Assembly: GCA_017881765.1 (NCBI GenBank)
Contig: JADGQN010000256.1
Location: forward strand, 1 to 6,928
Origin: Syntrophobacterales bacterium
Lineage (GTDB): Bacteria; Desulfobacterota; Syntrophorhabdia; Syntrophorhabdales; WCHB1-27
Length of the DNA stretch: 6,928 nt
Direction: 5' to 3'
Positions 1 to 4,660 of the stretch are shown here, piece by piece (positions within the stretch are counted from its first letter, which is position 1; each line of letters starts with the position of its first letter). A model generated the notes under the pieces. The model worked only from the letters and a program-made list of their open reading frames with translations. It was not told the origin of the DNA and searched no databases. Made by a program: the position numbers and the translations under genes.

Positions 1-72
1 AATGACAGCAAGAGCATGACTATCAAGAAAGCAAGGGCTGACGCAATCAAGGTATTAATACAAGCACATTAA
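1..72 (+). CDS. C-terminal end of an unidentified protein (partial)
   Basis: The first reading frame is open from base 1 to a TAA stop at 70-72 and gives 23 residues beginning NDSKSMTIKKARAD and ending VLIQAH. The mix of charged and hydrophobic residues looks like a real helical C-terminus, but it is too short to name. The gene would begin upstream of the window. Its stop lies within the TTAA that is the likely insertion target of the adjacent transposon, so the gene probably ends here naturally rather than being cut. It could also be chance, since a frame this short carries little statistical weight. Confidence 0.35.
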   Translation, partial: NDSKSMTIKKARADAIKVLIQAH

Positions 73-99
73 CCTATTTACCCCTCCCTCCCCCTCAAG

Positions 100-121
100 C
101 GAGCCGTTTACTTAGGGTGTT
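100..121 (+). repeat. Left terminal inverted repeat (22 bp, perfect)
   Basis: The sequence CGAGCCGTTTACTTAGGGTG plus TT is exactly the reverse complement of 2683-2704. It lies 14 bases before the terminator hairpin and 60 bases before the transposase start. It is probably the transposase binding site near the end of the element rather than the very tip. Confidence 0.9.
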
Positions 122-135
122 GAGAATTTAATAGC

Positions 136-183
136 AGAGACCTTCTTCTTCGGATATAATCGAAGAGGGAGGTCTCTTTTTTT
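136..183 (+). terminator. Strong hairpin terminator inside the left end, overlapping the transposase ribosome binding site
   Basis: Bases 136-152 pair with 161-177 in a 17-bp stem (including G-U pairs), with an 8-base loop and a run of seven T at 177-183. This is a complete intrinsic terminator for transcription entering from the left. The right arm contains the GGGAGG (167-172) that serves as ribosome binding site for the TTG start at 182. A transcript reading in from outside would therefore both terminate and, if it escaped, hide that site. IS10 and IS50 protect their transposase genes from impinging transcripts in a similar way. Confidence 0.85.
155..172 (+). promoter_or_regulatory. Candidate transposase -10 box in the hairpin loop, with Shine-Dalgarno
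   Basis: The loop of the hairpin contains a perfect TATAAT (155-160). A start about 7 bases downstream, near 167, would make an RNA lacking the left arm and beginning at GGGAGG (167-172), nine bases before the TTG codon. Native RNA would then escape both termination and site hiding. No good -35 box is visible at 131-138 and there is no extended -10 TG, so promoter activity is uncertain. The Shine-Dalgarno part is well supported. Confidence 0.4.
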
Positions 184-1981
184 GGCCGAGAAAGGTATTT
201 ACGAGCGTGTACCAAAGGCTGTGGAGGATATCCAGGTAAATTTTTGCAGGAATCCCAAATGCCCCAACTTCGGAGTGCCGGCCAGCACTGAGGCGCAACC
301 AAGAGGGCCTGGCGCCAAAGATAGAGGCCGGGACGCCTATGAGAAGGACATACACAGCAAAACTGCTCCTGTTCTGGTCTGCCTTTATTGCCGGGAAGAA
401 CCGGCCCTTAAGAGTAACCTGGGCATCTACGAAGAATTTGCGAGGTTTCGGGCATATCTTGCCCCCAGGCCAACAATGGCCTGTCCCAAGAAAGACTGTC
501 AAAGCCATAAAGAGAATTTTGCAGAAACACAGTTCCAACTATTCGGAAAAACAAGATCCGGCAGCCAGCGTTTCAGGTGCAAAGTATGCGGCACCGTGTT
601 CTCGATTGCAGCCCCGACGAACAGGCAGAGGGTGCCTCATAAGAACCTGACGGTTTTTCGCCTCCTCGTAAACAAAATGCCTTTTCGCCGGATATGCGAA
701 GTGGCGAACATAAGTCCGAAAACTCTCTATCGTAAAATCGACTTTATCCATCGACAGTGCATCCTCTTTGCCGGGAACAGGGAACGGACCCTGCCTGAAA
801 AGCTGATCCGCAGACTTTATGTGGGAGTCGACCGCCAGGACTACACGGTTAACTGGACAAGCTCCGCCGACCGCAGAAATGTGCAGCTGGGCGCTGTTGC
901 CGCGGCGGACAATGCCACCGGTTATGTTTTTGCCACCCACCTTAATTTTGATCCTTCTGTGTATCCACGCGATATAGAAAAAGAAACGCGCACGATCGGA
1001 GATTACTCCAAAGATCCTCCCTTTAGGCGTTATGCACGGCTATGGACCGGAAAGGACTACTTTGATTCTTTACAGAGACGAAGTGGCGATCGACTAAAAT
1101 CAGGCAAAGGGTCACTCATGAATAACATCACCCTCGCATATGAGGACGCTGCAGAAAGGGCCGATAGTGAGATGTCCGAAGCCCAGGATGAAGATACCAT
1201 GTTACCTCTCTCTGGAATGCAAGTACATGCGGAATATACACTCTACGGACACTTCTTTTTTCTGCGAAAACTCTTCGAAAACGTTGAAAAGGTTCGCTTT
1301 TTCCTGGACCAAGACTCTGGAATTCGTGGGGCCTGCCTCACTGCCTTTTGTGATCGCATCAAACAGGCACGTTGCGATGCCTTCTACGTCAGGATCGAGA
1401 GCGATATAAGCATAGATGAGAAGCGAAGCATCCTGGCTGACAGCAGGAGGAAATTCGCAGTGATGAAGGCACTGCATCCGGATCTGAAGGACTCCCAGGT
1501 AAAGCTCCTTACGATTAAAGAAAAGCTGAAGGATCTGAAGGCTGTCGGGAAATGGAACGATCGATGGGTAGAGCATCCGTTCCCCAACATGGGGGAACCG
1601 GAGAAGGCTATGTGTTACCTGACAGATATGCAAGAGTATGATGAAGACCATGTTGCATGGCTTTATAATAAGGCCAGCCTACATGCGGTGGACAGATTCT
1701 TTATGCAGGTCCGGAGGAGGCTGTCACTTTTGGAAAGGCCAATCTCCAGTGCGAGCAATACGGGCCGTAGATGGTACGGTTACGGGCCGTATAATCCTGC
1801 CATGGTTGCCAAACTCTTAGATATCTTTCGGGTTTTCTACAACTATGTGGAGGTTGGTAAGGACAAACAGACACCGGCTATGAGGTTAGGGTTGGCACGA
1901 AACGCTACAGATCCGGGAGATATTATGCACTATACATTAGGCGACCCTACATCATCCCGTAATGGGCGCAGCTACTCTTGA
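182..1981 (+). CDS. DDE-type transposase with N-terminal zinc-binding modules
   Basis: The 599-residue protein should cut and join the transposon ends. The N-terminus has a cysteine pair CRNPKC (22-27) followed by CLYC (67-70). A second zinc-ribbon-like module has CPKKDC (101-106) and CKVC (133-136), resembling the zinc module of IS1-type transposases. Residues 168-190 look like a helix-turn-helix (RRICEVANISPKTLYRKI). The catalytic part begins near D217 (YVGVDRQD), with a second acidic candidate at D376 (FFLDQDSG) and a third near E518 in RRRLSLLERP. The C-terminus has WYGYGPYNP (531-539) and TPAMRLGLA (564-572), typical of the last part of DDE transposases. The TTG start is chosen because GGGAGG lies nine bases upstream and because it leaves a short leader before the first cysteine module. 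It overlaps the passenger gene tail to tail by 10 bases. The exact IS family is not clear to me. Confidence 0.85.
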   Translation: MAEKGIYERVPKAVEDIQVNFCRNPKCPNFGVPASTEAQPRGPGAKDRGRDAYEKDIHSKTAPVLVCLYCREEPALKSNLGIYEEFARFRAYLAPRPTMACPKKDCQSHKENFAETQFQLFGKTRSGSQRFRCKVCGTVFSIAAPTNRQRVPHKNLTVFRLLVNKMPFRRICEVANISPKTLYRKIDFIHRQCILFAGNRERTLPEKLIRRLYVGVDRQDYTVNWTSSADRRNVQLGAVAAADNATGYVFATHLNFDPSVYPRDIEKETRTIGDYSKDPPFRRYARLWTGKDYFDSLQRRSGDRLKSGKGSLMNNITLAYEDAAERADSEMSEAQDEDTMLPLSGMQVHAEYTLYGHFFFLRKLFENVEKVRFFLDQDSGIRGACLTAFCDRIKQARCDAFYVRIESDISIDEKRSILADSRRKFAVMKALHPDLKDSQVKLLTIKEKLKDLKAVGKWNDRWVEHPFPNMGEPEKAMCYLTDMQEYDEDHVAWLYNKASLHAVDRFFMQVRRRLSLLERPISSASNTGRRWYGYGPYNPAMVAKLLDIFRVFYNYVEVGKDKQTPAMRLGLARNATDPGDIMHYTLGDPTSSRNGRSYS

Positions 1982-2371
1982 ATACCGCTTGCGATTGTGA
2001 ATTCCGCAGATTTGACTTGATCATTTGGTAAGAAGCCGATATTAATGTCACGAAATGTCCTGGTTTTCCCTGCCGGAACAGTGTCATATATTATGAAAGG
2101 AGTAGCGCCCAAGAAAGTGCCGTTTGCAGAGTAGAAATCTGCGCCCCCCAAAACATTCTTACAATTATGCTTGCTACTGTTCTTTATTGTTATTGACTTG
2201 ATTATTGCTACCGCACCAAACCCGCTTATTTCCCACGAAGATTTTATTATTTTGAGATTTCGTAAACAGTCACTTCGTGCATAATCTATAAGATCCTGAG
2301 ATCGTGCCAACGTAATGCTGCAAAAAAGAAAACACGACCAATAGCAAGCTAAGAATAGATTTTCTAGTCAT
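1972..2371 (-). CDS. Secreted FxLYD-like passenger protein, frameshifted in the signal peptide
   Basis: The reading frame has an ATG at 2371 with a strong AGGAGG (2378-2383) six bases upstream and begins MTRKSILSLLLVVFSF, a clear signal peptide. It then hits a run of six T (plus-strand A 2322-2327) and is out of frame, stopping at 2270-2272. With five T the frame would run on as CSITLARSQDLIDYARSD to the stop at 1972, giving a secreted protein of about 130 residues. The mature part has a beta-rich pattern seen in FxLYD-type domains: an ITIKNSS strand, then DFYSANGTFLG, then a segment ending PAGKTRTF. Known FxLYD proteins are extracellular or periplasmic with no general function. It lies inside the transposon and converges on the transposase. 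The frameshift may be a sequencing error, slippage-based switching or a real mutation. A TTG at 2310 would give a version without signal peptide but has no good ribosome binding site. Confidence 0.6.
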
Positions 2372-2473
2372 TATGGACCTCCTCTTGCACTTGTACGCTA
2401 GTACTCTTTTCTTATATTACTTCAGACTCCGAATCGTCTTGTACTCTGGGATTATTTCTGTTGGGGAAAAATG

Positions 2474-2632
2474 CTAAAGGCAATTATTAGCCCTAAAATC
2501 ATTGAGCCGTTTTCCGAACAAAACTTTCTCCCATCTCGACCATGGATTTGTTTTGTTGTCATATATAATTTCGCCGATTAGTACAGCACCAAACGGAATA
2601 ATTGGAGAGGTAAAGGAAAAATCTTCGGCATA
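2474..2632 (-). pseudogene. Start-less reading frame, possible captured gene fragment
   Basis: On the minus strand a frame without ATG, GTG or TTG near its beginning reads YAEDFSFTSPIIPFGAVLIG, continues EIIYDNKTNPWSRWEKVLFG and ends at TAG (2474-2476), 52 residues. The composition (Trp, Asp, Pro-rich turns, one hydrophobic stretch) looks like protein rather than random DNA. The frame stays open through the terminator and inverted repeat to 2752 but gains no start codon there. It may be the 3' end of a host gene captured together with the downstream passenger gene and cut by the transposon end. I do not recognise the family. The other possibility is that this 260-base stretch is merely the passenger gene's upstream region. 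Confidence 0.3.
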
Positions 2633-2634
2633 AA

Positions 2635-2675
2635 AAAGACCCGTTGGACCTTGAAGGTTCAGCGGGTCTTTCTGT
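2635..2675. terminator. Bidirectional hairpin terminator inside the right end
   Basis: Bases 2635-2650 pair with 2656-2671 around a five-base loop; the 16-bp stem includes two G-U pairs. On the plus strand it is followed by TTTCTGTTTATT; on the minus strand the outgoing sequence is a run of six T. It therefore should stop transcription in both directions, twelve bases inside the right inverted repeat, mirroring the hairpin at 136-183. Confidence 0.8.
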
Positions 2676-2682
2676 TTATTCC

Positions 2683-2704
2683 AACACCCTAAGTAAACGG
2701 CTCG
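2683..2704 (-). repeat. Right terminal inverted repeat (22 bp, perfect)
   Basis: Exact reverse complement of 100-121. Outward of it the sequence runs through a small palindrome (CTACCCGGTAG, 2709-2719) to GGGGGACAAATG and then TTAA at 2731. Confidence 0.9.
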
Positions 2705-2806
2705 GATTCTACCCGGTAGGGGGACAAATGTTAAGCAGTTTTCAGCACGTTAAGCGATCGGCTCGACATTCTCTGCCCTGCCGCCGCCATCGACCTATGT
2801 CGTCTC

Positions 2807-3124
2807 TTACTTCCTACACTTCCTTCTTAGTCCCCCCAAACCAACGATGCCAAGGCCCAGAAGAAATACTGTCACGGGTTCTGGTACACTGACACTAAGG
2901 AGAGATGTTATTACGGAACCGTTGCCTGCGCCGCCTGTGTTGCCATTGCTCGCATTGGGCGCACCTTGAGAATTGGAATTGGTAGCACCACCGTCACCAT
3001 TGCCAGCGTTCCGAGAAAAGTCTATGCGTCCATCTCGATTATGTCCTCCGCCTCCCAGACCGTACGCATGATCGGCGGCGAGAAACATAAAGGCAACGAC
3101 AACGAATAGTACCATTGATTTCAT
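2807..3124 (-). CDS. Small PEP-CTERM sorting-domain protein
   Basis: The 105-residue protein begins MKSMVLFVVVAFMFLAADHA, a Sec signal peptide ending near AYG (20-22). The middle (23-70) is a low-complexity Gly/Asn/Ser/Ala stretch with many NG, GG and NAS steps, probably disordered and a plausible glycosylation target. The C-terminus has VPEP (80-83), a hydrophobic helix (84-98) and a basic tail LRRKCRK, which is the complete PEP-CTERM signal. In this family exosortase cuts the signal and delivers the protein to the envelope or exopolysaccharide matrix. The ATG at 3124 is chosen over one 12 codons upstream because the signal peptide starts there and a G-rich ribosome binding site (six G) lies about six bases before it. 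No exosortase gene is in the window. The gene stops about 100 bases from the transposon end. The role of the mature chain is unknown. Confidence 0.85.
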   Translation of the reverse strand: MKSMVLFVVVAFMFLAADHAYGLGGGGHNRDGRIDFSRNAGNGDGGATNSNSQGAPNASNGNTGGAGNGSVITSLLSVSVPEPVTVFLLGLGIVGLGGLRRKCRK

Positions 3125-3177
3125 CTTTTTCCCCCCGCATCCCGGCATCATGCGCTCCACCGTTATGCTATACGACT

Positions 3178-3206
3178 AGTATGCCCCCGGGGTTCTGTTC
3201 TGTCAA
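3178..3206 (-). promoter_or_regulatory. Promoter of the PEP-CTERM gene
   Basis: On the minus strand TTGACA (3201-3206) is followed after exactly 17 bases by CATACT (3178-3183), a good sigma-70 type promoter. The predicted start near 3171 leaves a leader of about 47 bases before the ATG at 3124. Confidence 0.6.
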
Positions 3207-3236
3207 CACATATATCGGAATAAGAAGTATATATTT

Positions 3237-3410
3237 GTGGCTTATGCCGAATGGCATCTGCATGTGTTCCAACGCGTCATGCGACCCAAGTACACGGGTT
3301 TGCGGTTTGACTTTGCTCTCATTGATCACGGGATGGCTGGGCTGACAGGTCTGGAACGTGCTCAGCGATTCAGACGCATCGGTCCCGGTTTGGGTGGTTT
3401 CTCTATCTAG
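3237..3410 (+). other. Unrecognised 57-codon reading frame
   Basis: A GTG-started frame reads VAYAEWHLHVFQRVMRPKYT, continues GLRFDFALIDHGMAGLTGLE and ends GLGGFSI before TAG (3408-3410). The frame is open from a TAG just before 3178, so no better start exists. There is no clear ribosome binding site. A terminator-like hairpin follows at 3450. The residue mix is protein-like, so this may be a decayed remnant of a longer gene, but I recognise no family and chance is quite possible. Confidence 0.2.
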
Positions 3411-3449
3411 ATGGGGCTTCAGCGTGCATCGGCGATAAAGACTTTGCGT

Positions 3450-3487
3450 GGTGAGCGTGGTTCGACCCCAAGCCCCTCACCTTTTTC
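3450..3487 (+). terminator. Terminator-like hairpin upstream of the riboswitch
   Basis: GGTGAG (3450-3455) pairs with CTCACC (3476-3481), followed at once by five T. An alternative and longer-range pair is GGGGCTT (3413-3419) with AAGCCCC (3470-3476). The inner stem is weak. It would end plus-strand transcription from the left and separate it from the riboswitch transcript. Confidence 0.35.
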
Positions 3488-3508
3488 TAAAGTCAGCCGA
3501 TAATATGA

Positions 3509-3603
3509 TTGCTTGAAAAGGGCAAACCAGCCGAAAGGCTGGGACGCAAAGCCACTGGCCTAAGTCTTGCTTGGCAAGATATGGTAGCAGGGTTGCCAGG
3601 CGA
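3509..3603 (+). promoter_or_regulatory. GEMM-I (cyclic di-GMP-I) riboswitch aptamer
   Basis: All hallmarks of the family are present. The P1 stem is TTGCTTG (3509-3515) with CAGGCGA (3597-3603). Conserved blocks are GGGCAAACC (3520-3528), GGGACGCAAAGCC (3541-3553) and GGTAGCAGGGTTGCC (3583-3597). A GAAA tetraloop (3533-3536) faces a perfect 11-nucleotide receptor, CCTAAG (3559-3564) and TATGG (3580-3584), closed by the hairpin TCTTGC-TTG-GCAAGA. By alignment with the Vibrio Vc2 aptamer, the ligand-contacting G20 corresponds to G3521, A47 to A3548 and C92 to C3596. G at position 20 favours cyclic di-GMP over the cGAMP-binding variants, which often have A there. The RNA should sense the second messenger controlling motility and matrix production. 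What it controls is unclear: no sense-strand gene follows, only an opposite-strand transposase remnant. Confidence 0.95.
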
Positions 3604-3635
3604 GTACAGTACCTCTTGTATACTGCAGTTCGCTG
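3597..3635 (+). promoter_or_regulatory. Possible expression-platform hairpin overlapping riboswitch P1
   Basis: The 3' strand of P1 (from 3597) can instead pair with TCGCTG (3630-3635), and CAGTA (3608-3612) can pair with TACTG (3621-3625). Together these form one long imperfect hairpin that excludes P1. This is what a riboswitch output stage needs, but no T-run follows and no start codon with a good ribosome binding site is hidden by it, so the mode of control cannot be read. Confidence 0.3.
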
Positions 3636-3685
3636 ATCTACAATCTAACAGGTGTTGTGGTCCGATGTCTGAGATTTCGTGTCCT

Positions 3686-3874
3686 TCAATTGTTGGTCGT
3701 TTGGACGATTAAGTAATGCACAATTAGAAACAACGTCCCCACCTCTTTACTCTTTATGTCAACGGCTGGCCCTGTGTCCTCTCCACTATCGTAAAAGATG
3801 GCGCTCCGTGTAATGCCTCTAACCATCAGGTGATGCACTGCACCCAGGGCATCGATGCGGACGTGTCGCGGCAT
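3686..3874 (-). pseudogene. Remnant of a REP-associated tyrosine (Y1) transposase
   Basis: The frame begins MPRHVRIDALGAVHHLMVRG, the unmistakable N-terminus of Y1_Tnp/RAYT proteins (family pattern MPR-AR-D-PGA-HHI-RGI). Likeness is lost after about residue 31 (SAIFYDSGEDT). The rest is a short tail to a stop at 3686, so the active tyrosine and most of the His-hydrophobic-His region are gone. Intact family members are usually over 150 residues. The tail reads like non-coding element-end DNA joined to the 5' part, i.e. an internal deletion derivative. The first two histidines seen (HH at 14-15) are in the N-terminal strand, not the catalytic HUH motif. It lies across the path of the riboswitch transcript in the opposite direction. 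Confidence 0.7.
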
Positions 3875-3880
3875 GACGAG

Positions 3881-3910
3881 ATGGTATCAGCAGGGGATTC
3901 GCGCTGTCAA
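3881..3910 (-). promoter_or_regulatory. Promoter of the Y1 transposase remnant
   Basis: On the minus strand TTGACA (3905-3910) is followed after 18 bases by TACCAT (3881-3886). The expected start falls on or next to the ATG at 3874, so the RNA would be leaderless or nearly so, and no Shine-Dalgarno is present. Confidence 0.45.
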
Positions 3911-3942
3911 TAGAATTTAATAATTCAATGGGCGTCGCGGCT

Positions 3943-4143
3943 TCACCCTCCGAACACCTCATCAAAAAAACGCTCCTTATCCAGCATCTTCTGCCACGCG
4001 CGATGACGCTTCACGCTTTCCATGCGCTGTTCGCGAGAAAAACTCATGAACCGCATCGCCTCAACCGGCCCCAATTCCTTCACGAGGATATCAATACCCT
4101 TCTTTATCGTCGCTTCTTCGGCGAAATAGCGTTCCGCTTTCAT
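3943..4143 (-). CDS. Small protein paired with the PIN toxin, candidate antitoxin
   Basis: The 66-residue protein starts MKAERYFAEEATIKKGIDIL and is strongly charged and helical, with ELGPVEAMRFMSFS (23-36), an Arg/Lys-rich stretch REQRMESVKRHRAWQK (37-52) and FFDEVFGG at the end. The ATG at 4143 has AGGAGG (4151-4156) seven bases upstream and overlaps the stop of the PIN gene by four bases (ATGA), so the two are translationally coupled. Small, charged proteins coupled to PIN genes are usually the matching antitoxin, but here it comes after the toxin, the reverse of the usual vapBC order. A DNA-binding fold is not obvious. The role as antitoxin is inference from size and coupling. Confidence 0.75.
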   Translation of the reverse strand: MKAERYFAEEATIKKGIDILVKELGPVEAMRFMSFSREQRMESVKRHRAWQKMLDKERFFDEVFGG

Positions 4144-4595
4144 CGCAAATCCTCCTCTGCGCAAAAGTACACGGGACCGCCATACCATGTGGAGATCGCA
4201 TGTTTAGCACATTTCTTCACCAGCCTATCGTCACAAGTAATGAATTTTGCTTTACCAGCTTCAGCATATGCAATATGGGCAGCATCGGCAGGACCAAATC
4301 CCAACGAGACGAGCTCATTGGCTCTCTTACGAACCATTCCCTTATCAGCATCCGACAGAACACCGAAATTCTCTACAATACTGAGCAACTGCAGCCGTTC
4401 CATGTCATCAGGAATTGCCCTTATCTCGGCGAAGTGAACGGGAGACACCACCAGAATAATCTGTCCGGCTAGAACCTTGGACATGATGAGGTTTACTGCA
4501 TCCGTTTCCAGCCTGATCCGCAAAAATTGCTGGTCATCAAATGGTCTACACAAAGCACAGACGTCAAGATAGACGGATGTTCGCAAGGCGGTCAT
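4140..4595 (-). CDS. PIN-domain ribonuclease (VapC-like toxin)
   Basis: The 151-residue protein is a full-length PIN domain. The first acidic residue is D11 in VYLDVCALCRPFDD, followed by E57 in SPVHFAEI, D104 in GFGPADAAHIAYAE and D122/D123 in FITCDDRLVKKC. These are the four metal-binding positions of the family in the expected order and spacing, so the enzyme should be active. Known relatives cut RNA, often tRNA, to halt growth when their antitoxin is lost. The ATG at 4595 overlaps the stop of a short upstream frame as ATGA, and the stop at 4140 overlaps the start of the next gene in the same way. It belongs to an operon driven from the promoter near 4928-4955. The subfamily with YLDVC and RPFDD is usually paired with a small uncharacterised partner rather than classical VapB. 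Confidence 0.88.
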   Translation of the reverse strand: MTALRTSVYLDVCALCRPFDDQQFLRIRLETDAVNLIMSKVLAGQIILVVSPVHFAEIRAIPDDMERLQLLSIVENFGVLSDADKGMVRKRANELVSLGFGPADAAHIAYAEAGKAKFITCDDRLVKKCAKHAISTWYGGPVYFCAEEDLR

Positions 4596-4660
4596 CCTTT
4601 CAGCTGCTCGACGCGGAGACGGAACATCTGATCAAGATATATTCTGTGAATTTCAGCCAC
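4592..4660 (-). pseudogene. N-terminal stub of a DUF5615 PIN-like toxin
   Basis: A GTG at 4660, overlapping the end of the DUF433 gene, opens a 22-codon frame reading VAEIHRIYLDQMFRLRVEQL, then KG and stop. The RIYLDQMFR segment is how DUF5615 (Mut7-C-like PIN) toxins begin, and these are the normal partners of DUF433 antitoxins. Known members are over 100 residues, so at least four fifths is missing. The stub stops at an ATGA junction with a different PIN gene. The match rests on a short segment, so a chance leader peptide that couples translation is the alternative. Confidence 0.5.

Larger units (their letters stand above)
73..2730. mobile_element. DDE transposon with passenger gene
   Basis: A perfect 22-bp inverted repeat (100-121 and 2683-2704) brackets a transposase gene, a convergent passenger gene and two strong hairpin terminators, each just inside a repeat. 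Outside the perfect block the two ends still resemble each other loosely: about ATTTACCCCTCCC reading in from the left, ATTTGTCCCCCTACC reading in from the right. The true tips therefore probably lie about 25 bases further out. TTAA occurs at 69-72 and again at 2731-2734 and could be a 4-bp target duplication, which is why the limits 73 and 2730 are given. The outer limits are inference; the repeat and its contents are seen directly. I cannot assign the element to a named IS family from sequence alone. Confidence 0.75.

Noticed and set aside
3115..3345. A plus-strand frame antisense to the start of the PEP-CTERM gene
   Set aside because: It overlaps a well supported promoter and gene start on the other strand, and the translation is low in protein character.
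3413..3481. A tRNA-like segment: GTGGTTCGACCCCAAG looks like a T arm followed by a possible acceptor strand
   Set aside because: The T stem has a mismatch, no D arm or anticodon arm can be drawn, and the supposed 5' acceptor strand does not pair with CCCCTCA. A terminator-like hairpin explains the 3' part better.
3509..3712. A 67-codon plus-strand frame running through the riboswitch
   Set aside because: Its first half is fully explained by conserved riboswitch structure, it has no ribosome binding site, and the residue mix is not protein-like.
3928..4472. Plus-strand frames opposite the PIN and 66-residue genes
   Set aside because: The minus-strand genes have recognisable motifs, ribosome binding sites and coupled junctions; the plus-strand frames have none.
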